From the NCBI RefSeq assembly GCF_003308995.1, contig NZ_QFFJ01000002.1:1922001-1986000 (forward strand): a DNA stretch of 64,000 nucleotides, in the 5' to 3' direction. The notes under the pieces are model-generated. The model was not told the DNA's origin. It did not search any database and saw only the letters and a list, made by a program, of their open reading frames with translations. Positions 34,355-43,825 of this stretch are shown here, one piece after another. The stretch's first letter is position 1. Each line of letters begins with the position of its first letter. Source of the DNA: Chitinophaga flava. GTDB taxonomy: Bacteria > Bacteroidota > Bacteroidia > Chitinophagales > Chitinophagaceae. The position numbers and the translations under genes were made by a program.

Positions 34355-35248
34355 TTATTTTACGGTGGCTGTTTCTTTCTCCCGGTATTGGGCGGGCGAC
34401 AATCCCATTACTTTGGTGAAGAGGCGGGAGAAATAATAAGGGTCTTCTATGCCGAGCAACGCGGCGATCTCCTTGATGCGCAGATGGGTGAAATGCAGGT
34501 ACTGACAGGCTTTCTGGACTTTCAGATGGTTGAAGTATTCGATAGGGGAGTAACCGGTATTGTGTTTAAACAGCCAGGAGAAATGGGAGATGGACAGGTT
34601 GATGGACTGCGCCATTTGTTCCAGTGTCAGCATACGGTCCAGGTGATTGTTCATATAGTCGATAGCGTGATCGATAGTGTCCTGGCCGGGTTTTGATTTG
34701 CCCGGATGATAACAGCCAGGGTAGATGCACGACGCGAGAAACGACCAGAAGCTCATATTGGCATACAGCAGGTTTTCTGTGCGGTAACCTCTTTCCAGCT
34801 GCTGATAGATACTGTCAAACAACGAAATACGCTCGTTAGCATGCGGCAGAAAAGTCTGGTGCCCGTTTAACTGCTGGATGGCGGTATGCACAATGGCGTC
34901 AGCTGTATGGCCTGCAAAATGGGCCCAGTAGATCGTCCAGGGATCGGTATCATGGGCATGATAGGCGTGTGCCCATTCCCGTGGTATCAGAAAACAGTCA
35001 CCCGCCTTGATGGGGTATTCATTTTTTTTCAGCCGTATACTGCCCCGGCCTTCCTGGCAATAGATCAATATATGTTCGGGCGCTCCGTTCAGCCGTTTAC
35101 AGTAGTGGAACTGCGCCTTGGGATAATAACCGATGTCTGTGATGTACATGGTTTTCATCACCGGATCGGCGGAACATCTTTCAAGCAGAATGTTACGGGG
35201 TATGACGATCGCGCGCTGGCCCTGAAAACCTTCCCTTTTTCTGATCAT
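34355..35248 (-). CDS. AraC family transcriptional regulator, cupin sensor
   Basis: A 297-aa regulator. The N-terminal cupin-like AraC binding domain (about 25-150; YKAGDCFLIPREWAHAYHAH-like, WTIYWAHFAG) is typical of sugar-responsive members. The C-terminal AraC domain (about 195-292) has LEQMAQSINLSISHFSWLFK and IKEIAALLGIEDPYYFSRLF as its two helix-turn-helix units. It lies directly upstream of the DUF1549/DUF1553 operon on the same strand, 65 bases away, and is its likely regulator. Confidence 0.92.
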   Translation of the reverse strand: MIRKREGFQGQRAIVIPRNILLERCSADPVMKTMYITDIGYYPKAQFHYCKRLNGAPEHILIYCQEGRGSIRLKKNEYPIKAGDCFLIPREWAHAYHAHDTDPWTIYWAHFAGHTADAIVHTAIQQLNGHQTFLPHANERISLFDSIYQQLERGYRTENLLYANMSFWSFLASCIYPGCYHPGKSKPGQDTIDHAIDYMNNHLDRMLTLEQMAQSINLSISHFSWLFKHNTGYSPIEYFNHLKVQKACQYLHFTHLRIKEIAALLGIEDPYYFSRLFTKVMGLSPAQYREKETATVK

Positions 35249-35296
35249 GCAACGTGGATTTTACTCCTTTGAAAGTAAGAAAATCCATCCGTTATT

Positions 35297-37738
35297 TTAG
35301 TTGGTTTTCAGGCTTTTTAACGGATTGGCCAGTGCAGCCCGTACTGACTGGAAACTAACCGTACACAGGGCGATGAACAACGTGGCAGCACCTGCCACCA
35401 CAAACACCCATATACTGATATGTACCCGGTAGGCAAAGCTGTTGAGCCATTTGTTCATAGCCCACCAGGCCGGCGGAGCGGCAATGACAAAGGAAATGGC
35501 CACCAGCCGGATAAAATCCCTGTTGAGCAGCTGTATAATGCTGGTCACGCTGGAGCCCAGCACCTTACGGATGCCGATTTCGTGTGCACGTTGTGCCGCC
35601 ATAAAAGTAGCCAGCCCGAAGATGCCCATGCAGGCAATGATAACGGATAAGGCAGAGAATATCATCGCCAGCTGCTGTACCTGCTGGTCAGCCTTATACA
35701 TCCTGTTAAATGATTCATCCAGAAAATAATAGTTGAAGGGCATGCCGGGTGCAATCTTTTTCCATTGCAGGCGGGCCTGGGCAATCACTTTCTCCGCGGC
35801 AGTACCGGTTACTTTCAGGGATACCAGGCTAGGTCTGTAACTGTCCAGTGTTAAACAGAGCGGGCCTATTTTCTGATGCACGGATTCGTAGTGGAAGTTT
35901 TTCACTACACCGATGATCGGGTATTGATCCATAGTGCCATCATTCCTGCGGCAATAGATGATTTTACCTATCGGATCTTTATAACCCAGTATACCGGCTG
36001 TGACTTCATTAATGATCACCGCGGAAGAATCTGCGCCGTAGTCGTGGCGGAAGTTGCTGCCTGCAGCCAGCTGCATACCCATCGTCTCCAGATAATCATA
36101 GTCTACTTCCCATTTTTGTGTGTTAAAACTATTGGTGGCTGTGGGTACGGCTTCTTTACAGATGTTCCAGGCATTGCGGTCCGAACCGGATACCGGCAGA
36201 TAAGAACTGACAGTCGCATTTTTTACTTCCGGTATAGACAGCATTTCTTTTTTGAAAACCTGGGTGTGACTGCCAAGGGCCGCTGCCCCACTGATAACCA
36301 GCACCTGGTCCTTATTAAATCCGGGGTTGCTGTTTTGAATATAACGGAGCTGCTGATATACTACCAGCGTGCCTATAATCAGAAACACCGCAGTAGAAAA
36401 CTGAAACACCACCAATACGCTGCGTAGTCCGGCGCTCTTGCCACCCAGGCTTAATTTGCCTTTGAGTACTTCCACCGGCCTGAAACCCGATAGGAAAAAA
36501 GCGGGATAACTGCCGGCCAGTATTCCTACTGCAAATGGTAATAACAGCAGCCATGGCAGTATACGGGATGACATAAGATAAGACAGCGCCATCGTTTTTC
36601 CGGCAATACTGTTAAACAAGGGCAGTACACAATAAGTAAGTACCATTGCTGCCAGCAACGCCAGTATCGCCATAAGGGTAGACTCCGTAAGAAACTGGCC
36701 TATCAACTCTTTACGGGTAGTACCCAATACTTTACGAATACCCACTTCTTTACTTCTGCCAGCAGAATGGGCAGTGGTCAGGTTCATAAAATTGATGCAG
36801 GCAATCAGCAGTATAAACAAGGCTACTGCACAAAAGGCATATACGTACTGGATATTTCCCGGCGGACTTAATTCATCCTGACGATCACTATACAGATGGA
36901 TACGGGTAAGTGGCATGAAGTAAAAATCCGTGAAGTTGCCCGCCTGTTCAAATTCTGCCATACTATGAATGTTCAGCGGTGCCAATGCAGGGATCAGATA
37001 GTTGATTACAAACTGCCGCATATTCCCCTGAAATGTTTTGTAGTCGATGCCGGGCTTGAGTACGATATAAGTGTAAAAATTATAGTTACCTGTTTGCCCC
37101 CATTCATAGTTCAGGCTTTTCATGGAGAAAAGGAAATCGAAATGAAAATGGGAGGCAGACGGAATATCTTTTATAACAGCTGTGATCTTATAAGGGACTG
37201 TTTTTTGATCTTCTTTAATGTCGAGATATCTCCCTGTCACATCGGTGCTGCCAAAATATTTCTGTGCGGTACTCGCTGTTATCACCACTGTATGGGGCTG
37301 GTCCAGCGCTGTTCTGGTATCTCCCTGTATGGCCGGAAGGGTAAAGACATCGAAAAATGTGGAGTCGGCGTATGCGGTCTTTTCTTCCAGAATATATTCT
37401 TCATTTTTCTTTACCAGCTTGCGGTTCTCGTGCGCGTAAAGGCGGGTATAGGTTTCTACCTGGGGATAATCTTTTTTCAACACAGGTCCCATTACATCGG
37501 AAGTGCGGATCATCCGGATATCCTGGCCTCCCCAGCGTATATCACTTTGAATACGATAGGTCCTATCTGCTTTCTCATGATACCTGTCAAAGCTCCATTC
37601 ATCGGTAACATACATGCTGATCAGCAAAAAGCAACACAAACCAATCGCCAAACCAGCCAGATTGATAAAAGAGAATAACTTGTTACGTACAAGATTCCGC
37701 CAGGCAATAATTATATAGGTTTTTAACATCATTATCAT
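35297..37738 (-). CDS. FtsX-like ABC transporter permease
   Basis: An 813-aa inner-membrane permease of the MacB/FtsX family, the duplicated form common in Bacteroidota. An N-terminal helix (about 20-42) is followed by a periplasmic MacB_PCD-like domain (about 45-250), a first FtsX unit of three helices with ARSKEVGIRKVLGTTRKEL-type coupling (AGRSKEVGIRKVLG), another periplasmic domain and a second FtsX unit (AQRAHEIGIRKVLGSSVTSI). No ATPase gene is adjacent. Such orphan permeases are thought to share ATPases or to be paralogous exporters of small molecules or peptides. Alternative ATGs lie two and three codons downstream. Confidence 0.9.
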   Translation of the reverse strand: MIMMLKTYIIIAWRNLVRNKLFSFINLAGLAIGLCCFLLISMYVTDEWSFDRYHEKADRTYRIQSDIRWGGQDIRMIRTSDVMGPVLKKDYPQVETYTRLYAHENRKLVKKNEEYILEEKTAYADSTFFDVFTLPAIQGDTRTALDQPHTVVITASTAQKYFGSTDVTGRYLDIKEDQKTVPYKITAVIKDIPSASHFHFDFLFSMKSLNYEWGQTGNYNFYTYIVLKPGIDYKTFQGNMRQFVINYLIPALAPLNIHSMAEFEQAGNFTDFYFMPLTRIHLYSDRQDELSPPGNIQYVYAFCAVALFILLIACINFMNLTTAHSAGRSKEVGIRKVLGTTRKELIGQFLTESTLMAILALLAAMVLTYCVLPLFNSIAGKTMALSYLMSSRILPWLLLLPFAVGILAGSYPAFFLSGFRPVEVLKGKLSLGGKSAGLRSVLVVFQFSTAVFLIIGTLVVYQQLRYIQNSNPGFNKDQVLVISGAAALGSHTQVFKKEMLSIPEVKNATVSSYLPVSGSDRNAWNICKEAVPTATNSFNTQKWEVDYDYLETMGMQLAAGSNFRHDYGADSSAVIINEVTAGILGYKDPIGKIIYCRRNDGTMDQYPIIGVVKNFHYESVHQKIGPLCLTLDSYRPSLVSLKVTGTAAEKVIAQARLQWKKIAPGMPFNYYFLDESFNRMYKADQQVQQLAMIFSALSVIIACMGIFGLATFMAAQRAHEIGIRKVLGSSVTSIIQLLNRDFIRLVAISFVIAAPPAWWAMNKWLNSFAYRVHISIWVFVVAGAATLFIALCTVSFQSVRAALANPLKSLKTN

Positions 37739-38011
37739 ATAATAGGCGATAAGTGCCCACGAATAAAATGCCGCACTTAAAATATATGTAAATCATTATT
37801 ATACATAGTATGTAATATTTTATTTCGTCCGGTTTCGATCTTTATCTGTCCGTTTCCGGTCAAAAAAATAAATCCTTGTCCTCCTCCATTTCCATCATTA
37901 TCATCACACACATCACACACATCACAGTTCCCATTCATGTAAATAATTGTTGTATTTTATACGCTTATTAATATACTTGTAGTCGTTCTTGCGTAAATCT
38001 ATAACTGAACA
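37739..38011. promoter_or_regulatory. Intergenic region with lacZ-type promoter
   Basis: This 273-base gap between divergent genes contains a CA-rich stretch (about 37903-37925, CACACATCACACACATCACA) and a promoter for the GH2 gene: GTTG at 37949-37952, 19 bases, then TATACTTG at 37972-37979 (one mismatch to TAnnTTTG). No small gene is evident. Confidence 0.5.
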
Positions 38012-41000
38012 ATGAAAAAAAGTGTACTTACCATGGCCTTTGCCGTTATTGGAACGGCAGGGTGGGCGCAGCAGTTGCCTTCGGAGTTGCAGACACCGGA
38101 AGTGGTATCTGTTAACAGGATGCCGATGCGGGCATCAGCCTTTGCCTTTGAGAATTTTACGTTGGCCCGGCAACGTGATAAAGAGAAGTCCGGCAATTTC
38201 CTTTCGCTCAACGGGCAATGGAAGTTCAACTGGGTGCAGGATCCCCGCAAACGCCCGGCTGACTTTTACAAAACAGATTTTAATGATGCCGCATGGGATA
38301 ACTTTAAAGTGCCTGCCAACTGGGAACTGAACGGTTATGGTCTGCCCATCTATGTGAATCATCCATACGAGTTTACAGGCCGCACCAAAATGGGCGGTGC
38401 ACTGAAACCTCCCTACGATATACCGGAAGACAACAACCCGGTAGGCTCTTACAGAAAGAAATTTACTTTACCGAAAGACTGGGACGGCCGTCAGGTGTTT
38501 ATTCATCTGGGTGCGGTGAAATCGGCCTTCTTCATCTGGATCAATGGTGAAAAGGTGGGCTATAGCGAAGACAGCAAACTGGCCGCTGAATTTGATATCA
38601 CCCGTTTTGTAAAACCAGGTGAGAACCTGGTAGCCCTGCAGGTGTACAGATGGAGTGACGGCTCTTACCTGGAATGTCAGGATATGTGGCGTATCTCCGG
38701 GATTGAGAGAGAGGTATATCTCTATTCCACCCCCAGACTGGATATCAGGGATTTTAAAGTAGCTGCCACACTGGATAAATCGTATACCAACGGTGTACTG
38801 GATGTAAGTCTGGATGTGAACAATTACCGCATTGATAAAAAAACAAACCACAGCAAGCCGGATACTTTTTCTGTAGGAATACAACTGGTGGACGCTGCAG
38901 GCAAAACCGTACTGCAGGAAGAAGCCGCCAACCCACAGCAGGTATTGGGCAACTATAAAAAAACAGTGAGCTTTCACCGCGAAGTACCAGGCGTACAAAG
39001 CTGGTCGGCTGAAACACCTTATCTCTATACGCTGTACTTCACCCTGAAAAATAAATCCGGCGAAGTACTGGAAGTGATACCGCAGCGGGTGGGCTTCCGC
39101 TCTGTTGAGCTGAAAGACCGCAACTTCCTCGTCAATGGAAAAAGAGTTTTCTTCAAAGGAGTGAACCGTCACGAACACAATCCCACACAGGGTCACACCC
39201 TTACCCGTGAGGATATGCGTAAAGATATGGAGATGATGAAACAGCTCAACGTAAATGCGGTGCGTCATTCCCACTATCCTCCAGACCCTTATTGGATGGA
39301 GCTTTGCGATGAATATGGTTTGTATGTGGTAGATGAAGCTAATATCGAATCTCACGGCCGCTACTACGATCTCGCCTATACGCTGGCCAACGACAAACAA
39401 TGGCGTGTACCTCATCTGGAAAGAGTGAAGCGCATGTACGAACGTGATAAAAACCATGCTGCTGTAGTCACCTGGTCGCTGGGCAACGAAGCCGGCAACG
39501 GTACCAATTTCTACGAAGCATACGACTGGCTCAAAACACAAGACAGCCGCCCCGTACAATACGAACGTGCAGAATGGGACTATAATACAGACATGATCGT
39601 TCCACAATATCCCGATCCGGAATGGCTGGTGAAATATTCCAAAAGTAACCCCGACCGTCCGATGATCATGAGTGAATATGCGCATATCATGGGTAATAGT
39701 CTGGGTAACTTCCAGGAATACTGGACTGCTATTGAAAACAATCCTTACCTCCAGGGTGGTTTTATCTGGGAATGGATAGACCAGGGTATCGATACGGTGA
39801 AAAACGGTAAACGTATCCTCGCCTATGGTGGCGACTTTCCGCTGAGCGGGCCGGTTAACGAGGCTTTCAGCGACAACAACTTCTGCGTGAAAGGCGTGGT
39901 GACAGCACATCGCGGCCTGACGCCTATGGCAGTGGAAATAAAGAAAGTATATCAGCATATCAAAAGCCGCTACAAAGGCAATAACGTGGTGACTGTCACC
40001 AATGGTTATTTCTTCCGTGATCTGGCTAATGACCAGCTCAACTGGGAACTGCTGGAAGATGGAAAGGTGATAGAAAAAGGTGCTGTTAAAGACCTGACAG
40101 TAGCAGCGCAGCAGTCAGCTGATATTACCTTGCCGGTAAAAAGCAGTATCCGTGCAGGTAAGGAGTATTTCCTCAATGTACGGTATGTGTTGAAACAGCA
40201 GGAGCCTTTCCTGCCTGCAGGTTTTGAAATAGCATCAGAGCAGTTTGCCTGGGGTAAAGGTCAGGCGCTGGCACCTGCTGTGGTAAAACCTGCTCAGCTG
40301 ACTTTGCAACAGGATGGCGGTCGCGCTACCATTAAAGGTGCTGGCTTCGCCGTTACCTTTAATCTGCAACAGGGCATGCTCGAAAAATATGAGCTGAAAG
40401 GAGAACAGGTCCTGGAAGGCGGTTTGCAGCCAGCTTTCTGGCGTGCTCCTACTGACAATGATATCGGTGCAGGATTTAATCACTCCCTGCGCAAATGGCG
40501 CAACGCCTATGCTGCGGGAAAAGTGCTCGAAGCAAAAGTGAATAAGACCGCTGATGGTTATGAAGTTTTGTTGAAGAAAGAAATAGTGGAAGGAGATGCC
40601 GTAGCCACACAAACCATTACCATTCACGGTGACGGCAGTATGAAAGTGTCTAATGCATTTACTGCTGTAAAAGGAAACTATACGCTGATTCCCCGCATCG
40701 GTAATGACTTGCAGCTGAAGAAACAGTTTGACCAGATTTCGTATTATGGCCGCGGTCCATGGGAAAATTACTGGGACAGAAAAACAGCTTCTTTTGTAGG
40801 CATCTATCAGCAGTCAGTTGATCAGCAGTATTTCCCTTACGCCCGTCCGCAGGAAAGCGGTAATAAGGCCGATGTACGTTGGGTTAGCATGACTAACAAA
40901 AAAGGAAATGGTATACGCTTTGAATATGCAGACAGTCTGCTTAATTTCTCAGCGCTGCCTTACAGCCTGGATGATCTCGATCCGGAAGCCGATAAAAAAC

Positions 41001-41167
41001 AATATCACTCCGGTGAGCTGGTAACACGTCCTGAAATATATATGCATATAGATTTGCAGCAGTCGGGCCTTCAGGGTATCGACAGCTGGGGCGCTATGCC
41101 ACTGGAAGAATACCGGATACCGTTTAAGAACCATGAGTACAGTTACTGGATAAAACCGGTGATGTAA
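38012..41167 (+). CDS. Glycoside hydrolase family 2 beta-galactosidase
   Basis: A 1051-aa secreted GH2 enzyme with LacZ architecture. Signal peptide (MKKSVLTMAFAVIGTAGWAQ), jelly-roll sugar-binding domain (about 50-240), Ig-like domain (about 245-365), TIM barrel (about 370-660), a second Ig-like domain and the C-terminal Bgal_small_N domain (about 780-1050). Catalytic residues are visible: acid/base Glu493 in WSLGNEAGNG and nucleophile Glu555 in MIMSEYAHIMGN; HSHYPPDP and GGFIWEWIDQG are also conserved. It should release terminal beta-galactose in the periplasm. It stands alone, without SusC/SusD genes beside it, and ends in its own hairpin. Confidence 0.95.
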   Translation: MKKSVLTMAFAVIGTAGWAQQLPSELQTPEVVSVNRMPMRASAFAFENFTLARQRDKEKSGNFLSLNGQWKFNWVQDPRKRPADFYKTDFNDAAWDNFKVPANWELNGYGLPIYVNHPYEFTGRTKMGGALKPPYDIPEDNNPVGSYRKKFTLPKDWDGRQVFIHLGAVKSAFFIWINGEKVGYSEDSKLAAEFDITRFVKPGENLVALQVYRWSDGSYLECQDMWRISGIEREVYLYSTPRLDIRDFKVAATLDKSYTNGVLDVSLDVNNYRIDKKTNHSKPDTFSVGIQLVDAAGKTVLQEEAANPQQVLGNYKKTVSFHREVPGVQSWSAETPYLYTLYFTLKNKSGEVLEVIPQRVGFRSVELKDRNFLVNGKRVFFKGVNRHEHNPTQGHTLTREDMRKDMEMMKQLNVNAVRHSHYPPDPYWMELCDEYGLYVVDEANIESHGRYYDLAYTLANDKQWRVPHLERVKRMYERDKNHAAVVTWSLGNEAGNGTNFYEAYDWLKTQDSRPVQYERAEWDYNTDMIVPQYPDPEWLVKYSKSNPDRPMIMSEYAHIMGNSLGNFQEYWTAIENNPYLQGGFIWEWIDQGIDTVKNGKRILAYGGDFPLSGPVNEAFSDNNFCVKGVVTAHRGLTPMAVEIKKVYQHIKSRYKGNNVVTVTNGYFFRDLANDQLNWELLEDGKVIEKGAVKDLTVAAQQSADITLPVKSSIRAGKEYFLNVRYVLKQQEPFLPAGFEIASEQFAWGKGQALAPAVVKPAQLTLQQDGGRATIKGAGFAVTFNLQQGMLEKYELKGEQVLEGGLQPAFWRAPTDNDIGAGFNHSLRKWRNAYAAGKVLEAKVNKTADGYEVLLKKEIVEGDAVATQTITIHGDGSMKVSNAFTAVKGNYTLIPRIGNDLQLKKQFDQISYYGRGPWENYWDRKTASFVGIYQQSVDQQYFPYARPQESGNKADVRWVSMTNKKGNGIRFEYADSLLNFSALPYSLDDLDPEADKKQYHSGELVTRPEIYMHIDLQQSGLQGIDSWGAMPLEEYRIPFKNHEYSYWIKPVM

Positions 41168-41187
41168 TAAAGATATCATCTATAACG

Positions 41188-41224
41188 AACAGGCTGCTGA
41201 ATCCATTTCAGCAGCCTGTTTTGT
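41188..41224 (+). terminator. Terminator after the GH2 gene
   Basis: AACAGGCTGCTGAA pairs perfectly with TTCAGCAGCCTGTT around a five-base loop; the tail (TTGTAG) is short. Confidence 0.75.
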
Positions 41225-41226
41225 AG

Positions 41227-41239
41227 TATCTTTACAGTC
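41227..41239 (+). promoter_or_regulatory. Probable -7 promoter element of dinB
   Basis: TATCTTTA followed by CAGTC, about 16 bases before the dinB start and identical over 13 bases to the element before xseA. Confidence 0.4.
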
Positions 41240-41254
41240 CTGCAGGACAATATC

Positions 41255-42367
41255 ATGGAACAGACAGAAAATAGTGCCCAACGGAAGATTATTCACATCG
41301 ATATGGATGCGTTTTATGCATCTGTGGAGCAGCGTGATCATCCGCAGTATCGTGGTAAAGCCATTGCGGTAGGTGGTTCGCCGGAAGGGAGGGGAGTGGT
41401 GGCTACAGCCAGTTATGAGGCGCGGAAATTCGGTGTCCGTTCTGCGATGTCGTCCAGGCGTGCTTTACAGCTATGTCCCCAAATTATTTTTGTACGTCCC
41501 CGTTTTGATGCTTACAAAGAAGTGTCCCGTCGTATCCGGGAGATATTTGCGCGTTATACCGATCTTATTGAACCACTTTCGCTGGATGAAGCTTACCTGG
41601 ATGTTACAGTTGATAAACTGAATATTGGTTCTGCCATAGAGATTGCGAGGCAGATCAAAATGGCTATCCGTGAGGAGTTGCAGCTGACCGCTTCTGCAGG
41701 GGTGTCTGTTAATAAGTTTGTGGCCAAGATAGCTTCCGATCTCAACAAGCCGGATGGGTTTACGTTTATTGGTCCTTCTTCAATTGAAAGTTTTATGGAA
41801 CAGCTGCCAGTGGAGAAGTTCCATGGTGTAGGTAAGGTGACGGCCGACAAGATGAAGAAGATGGGGCTGTTTACCGGCGGTGATCTCAAGAGGCTGTCGG
41901 AGCAGGAGCTGAAGCAGTATTTCGGCAAAGTAGGTACTTTCTACTACCGTATTGTACGGGGCATAGATGACCGTGCGGTGCAGCCACACCGCGAAACCAA
42001 ATCCCTGGGCGCAGAAGATACCTTCCCCGTAGACCTGACGGCGGAGGAAGACCTGCATGCTGAGTTGGAGAAAATCGCGCAGACTGTTTACAACAGGCTG
42101 GAACGCTACGGCCTGAAAGGACGTACTATTACCCTGAAGATCAAGTACAGCGATTTTAAGCAGATAACCCGTAATCAATCATTTCCTTTTCCGGTAGGAG
42201 ATATGGACACAATACTCCACACGGCCAAACAATTGTTGGCAGCTACCAGGCCAGAAGATAAGAAGATACGTTTGTTGGGTATAACGTTGTCTAATTTCGG
42301 AGAAGCGGGTCCTGTTTCGGATAAGCCTGTTAATCCACAGTTATCACTTTTCGATTTTGAGGGATGA
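41255..42367 (+). CDS. dinB: DNA polymerase IV
   Basis: Y-family translesion polymerase of 370 aa. The catalytic motifs are IHIDMDAFYASVEQRD (first Asp) near residue 15 and LSLDEAYLDV (Asp-Glu pair) near 110. Palm, fingers, thumb (HhH segment KFHGVGKVTADKMKKMG) and the little-finger domain (about 240-350) are complete. The C-terminal QLSLFDF is a canonical motif for binding the sliding clamp. It makes DNA opposite damaged bases and can raise mutation rates. Single gene. Confidence 0.95.
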   Translation: MEQTENSAQRKIIHIDMDAFYASVEQRDHPQYRGKAIAVGGSPEGRGVVATASYEARKFGVRSAMSSRRALQLCPQIIFVRPRFDAYKEVSRRIREIFARYTDLIEPLSLDEAYLDVTVDKLNIGSAIEIARQIKMAIREELQLTASAGVSVNKFVAKIASDLNKPDGFTFIGPSSIESFMEQLPVEKFHGVGKVTADKMKKMGLFTGGDLKRLSEQELKQYFGKVGTFYYRIVRGIDDRAVQPHRETKSLGAEDTFPVDLTAEEDLHAELEKIAQTVYNRLERYGLKGRTITLKIKYSDFKQITRNQSFPFPVGDMDTILHTAKQLLAATRPEDKKIRLLGITLSNFGEAGPVSDKPVNPQLSLFDFEG

Positions 42368-42390
42368 TCTTTACCTGTTGAACTAATGGC

Positions 42391-42783
42391 TTATTGCCAG
42401 TAACCGGGTAAATCAATCTCTGTCGCTACTTCGACAGCACGGGACCTGATCATTTTTTTCATGTCATCGTGCAGTTCCTGATGCTCTTCCCAGAAAGGAG
42501 CGGGAACATCCAGTACATTTTTCAGCAGATCGCCGGGGTACAGATCAGCTTCTACCAACAGGTCATCTTTAAGTTTTTCGATGGCCAGTGGCACCAGATA
42601 GGTTGGGTTAAAGGATTGGCCTATCAATACCCGTAGATCGCTGGCAGTTAATTTGATAACGGGTACTTTGCTGAGGGCAATGCATCTTTTAACTAATACT
42701 GAATCGTTTTCTGTAGCGGGTTCCCAACGTTTGTTTTCTAATTGTTCCAGAGATTTGTATCTCCAGACGTCTTTCCTGTTCAT
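42391..42783 (-). CDS. CDI-type immunity family protein, orphan
   Basis: A 130-aa soluble helical protein. The pattern KSLEQLENKRW, followed by a variable helix, LTASDLRVLIGQ, LVPLAIEKLKDD and DLYPGDLLKNVLDVPAPFW, is that of the contact-dependent growth inhibition immunity family (CdiI-type), which binds and neutralises the C-terminal toxin of a CdiA protein. No cdiA, cdiB or toxin fragment is present nearby, so it is an orphan: either protection against neighbours or a reused fold. The family call rests on memory of the motif pattern. Confidence 0.72.
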   Translation of the reverse strand: MNRKDVWRYKSLEQLENKRWEPATENDSVLVKRCIALSKVPVIKLTASDLRVLIGQSFNPTYLVPLAIEKLKDDLLVEADLYPGDLLKNVLDVPAPFWEEHQELHDDMKKMIRSRAVEVATEIDLPGYWQ

Positions 42784-42828
42784 ATGACCTCTCGTAACTT
42801 TTTGTCAATAATATACTAATTTAGTCAG

Positions 42829-43758
42829 ATGATACCCAATCGCGTAATTTTTTTTCTTTTTGATGGGGTACACCTGCTGGATCTGGCAGGGGCTGTGACC
42901 GTTTTTGTAGAAGCCATTTGTTGTGGCCAACCTTATGAGTTGAAGTACGTATCTCCCTACAATCACCCGGGAACATCCTCGGGGCTTGGTTTTGCCGCTG
43001 TAGATCCGCTTGATTCCGTGACAGTAATGCCGGACGATATCCTGATTATAGCGGGCATGGACCTGAGAAGATGGGACCGTGCCGATGATGCTTTGTGGAT
43101 ACCCTGGCTGCAGGCTGCGGCTGCCACTGGCGCCACCGTCTGCTCTGTTTGCACTGCAGCATTCGCATTGGCCGCTGCAGGCCTGCTGGATGGTCAGCAC
43201 TGTACCACACACTGGGCGCAGACGACCTTCTTACAACAGCAATTTCCGCGCCTGAAGGTAGTGGAAAACAGATTATTTGTAAAAAGCGGCCGGATTTATA
43301 CCAGCGCCGGCATCGCTACCGGTATCGATATGGCGCTCTCTCTCATAGAAGAAAGGCATGGTATCGCCTTTGCGAGCCTCCTCGCCAAAGTACTGGTAGT
43401 ACCCATGCGACGCGATGGTTCTTCACCGCAAGATAGCATCTTCCTGCAAAACAGACAGCATATTAATCATCAAATTCATCAGGTACAGGATTATATCGGC
43501 GCCCATCTGCATCAGAAACTCACCCTCAGCGAACTGGCCGATCAGGTGTTTATCAGTCCCCGCAACCTCACCAGACTGTTCAAAACCGCCACCGGTACCA
43601 CTATCGGAGATTATATCCAGAAACTCCGCAGGGAAAAAGCCCTGCTGCTGCTTAAATCAGAACATAAGGTGGCCTGGGTAGCCCGGGAATGTGGTTTTAA
43701 AAGTCCTAACCAGCTGCGCCAGCTGATCAAAAAAGATACAAGCCTCAGACTGTCCTGA
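42829..43758 (+). CDS. GlxA family regulator (DJ-1/PfpI plus AraC)
   Basis: A 309-aa regulator. Residues 1-195 form a DJ-1/PfpI (class I glutamine amidotransferase-like) domain, with VCSVCTAAFALAAAGLL placing Cys108 at the nucleophile elbow. Residues about 215-305 form the AraC-type DNA-binding domain (LTLSELADQVFISPRNLTRL, VAWVARECGFKSPNQL). GlxA members sense small metabolites such as amines or amides. The next gene is a secreted DJ-1 paralogue with strong local similarity (KVVEN...GRI.T.AGI..GID.AL), which points to a functional pair. Confidence 0.92.
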   Translation: MIPNRVIFFLFDGVHLLDLAGAVTVFVEAICCGQPYELKYVSPYNHPGTSSGLGFAAVDPLDSVTVMPDDILIIAGMDLRRWDRADDALWIPWLQAAAATGATVCSVCTAAFALAAAGLLDGQHCTTHWAQTTFLQQQFPRLKVVENRLFVKSGRIYTSAGIATGIDMALSLIEERHGIAFASLLAKVLVVPMRRDGSSPQDSIFLQNRQHINHQIHQVQDYIGAHLHQKLTLSELADQVFISPRNLTRLFKTATGTTIGDYIQKLRREKALLLLKSEHKVAWVARECGFKSPNQLRQLIKKDTSLRLS

Positions 43759-43798
43759 TCTGTAGCTTCCTTGTCCCGATTTTGCCTGCCGCCTCCGC

Positions 43799-43806
43799 TA
43801 GCTTTG
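43799..43806 (+). promoter_or_regulatory. Promoter -7 element of the secreted DJ-1 gene
   Basis: TAGCTTTG, an exact TAnnTTTG match, 19 bases before the start codon. The gene therefore probably has its own promoter rather than depending only on read-through from the regulator gene. Confidence 0.5.
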
Positions 43807-43825
43807 CAACATAAATTTTTATGTC

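Noticed and set aside
35297..37738. FtsX permease as part of an intact ABC operon
   Set aside because: No ATPase gene on either side; neighbours are an AraC regulator and a divergent GH2 gene.
37903..37925. CA-rich CACACATCACACACATCACA stretch as a repeat array
   Set aside because: Too short and irregular to call a functional repeat; simple sequence only.
38468..39958. 496-codon open frame antisense to the GH2 gene
   Set aside because: Shadow of a clear beta-galactosidase; low-complexity aromatic and His-rich product without domains.
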